Shown here one piece after another: positions 63,701 to 64,000 of a stretch of DNA of 64,000 bases. Position 1 is the first letter of the stretch. Every line of letters starts with the position of its first letter. The stretch covers positions 1-64,000 of the forward strand of contig NW_026516317.1 in NCBI RefSeq assembly GCF_025602895.1. Direction: 5' to 3'. The DNA comes from Polychytrium aggregatum (Eukaryota > Chytridiomycota > Chytridiomycetes > Polychytriales). Below the pieces are notes generated by a model. The model saw only the letters and a list, made by a program, of their open reading frames with translations. It ran no database searches and was not told the origin of the DNA. The position numbers and the translations under genes are program-made.

Positions 63701-64000
63701 GTGTCGGGGCGAGGCTGGACCGCTCGGTCGCTCTGGGGGCGGGCGGTCGTTGGTTGCTGGCGATCGATGACGCTGGGACATGCAGCTCGCTGCATCGAAA
63801 TACAGTGCTTGGTCGTATGGAAGCACTGCCGTCTCAGCGCCCTGGCCCGTCGCCCGCCGTGTGTTGTCCATGGGGCACCAGCTCGGCCCGACATGATCAT
63901 GTCGAGATGCATCGGTTTGCGGAACAAAGGGAGCCGGTTCCAATCGTGGAACCTGATCGCGCAGGCGGCGTGTCGACAATACCTTTTTTTTTTTCTCCCT
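63701..64000. other. 3' flank of the exchanger gene
   Basis: Non-coding by my reading; minus-strand open frames here are Arg/Pro-rich shadows. A run of 13 T lies close to the window edge at about 63983. Confidence 0.55.

Overview
The window is nuclear DNA from a fungus. The genes are interrupted by many short introns (roughly 50 to 420 nt, GT..AG). The gene set includes fungus-typical families: CCC1 iron transporter, PKR1, a PCL-type cyclin, a KIN1/PAR-1 kinase, PPM1, CFT1 and ARP5. Exon density is high (15 exons in ARP5 and in WDR48, 19 in CFT1). A BTB-TLDc protein, a long Sel1-repeat protein and an NCLX-type cation exchanger are also present. Together these fit an early-diverging (zoosporic, chytrid-like) fungus better than an ascomycete yeast; that placement is inference. 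I saw no rRNA, tRNA, CRISPR array, virus or organelle sequence.

Layout, left to right. 0-9.6 kb: a tubby/LURP-like protein (+), a PH-like coiled-coil protein (-), a secreted 'WDC' protein with a GPI-type tail (+) and a 100-residue single-span protein (-). 10.1-14.6 kb: CCC1-type vacuolar iron transporter (-), divergent from a Sel1-repeat protein (+). 15.5-21.3 kb: WDR48/UAF1 (+). 21.7-27.4 kb: an unrecognised protein (-) and a KIN1/PAR-1/MARK-like kinase with KA1 (-). 28.6-40.1 kb: threonyl-tRNA synthetase (-) and CFT1/CPSF1 (-), the latter divergent from PKR1 (+). 41.4-49.7 kb: PCL-type cyclin, F-box protein, PPM1 methyltransferase and a BAP31/YET-like ER protein, all minus. 49.9-57.4 kb: DDX41 helicase and ARP5 (+). 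57.8-63.7 kb: BTB-TLDc protein (-), divergent from a Na+/Ca2+-exchanger-family protein (+).

Most genes are housekeeping: mRNA 3' end formation, splicing-linked helicase, INO80 remodelling, tRNA charging, PP2A methylation, V-ATPase assembly, deubiquitinase activation, iron and calcium transport. They do not form one pathway. Gene models were built by hand: each exon set keeps frame across every junction and ends at a stop, and for known families the joins restore the expected family sequence.

The most interesting non-gene signal is a dispersed element of about 120-390 bp, with at least six copies in both orientations. Its ends are inverted and carry GAAACGGGACA-like sequence. Copies sit mostly just downstream of stop codons, and one supplies the last codons and stop of ARP5. 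Also notable are the secreted protein with four Trp-Asp-Cys motifs, four introns that are multiples of three and open throughout, and exact short tandem repeats placed inside introns close to splice sites.
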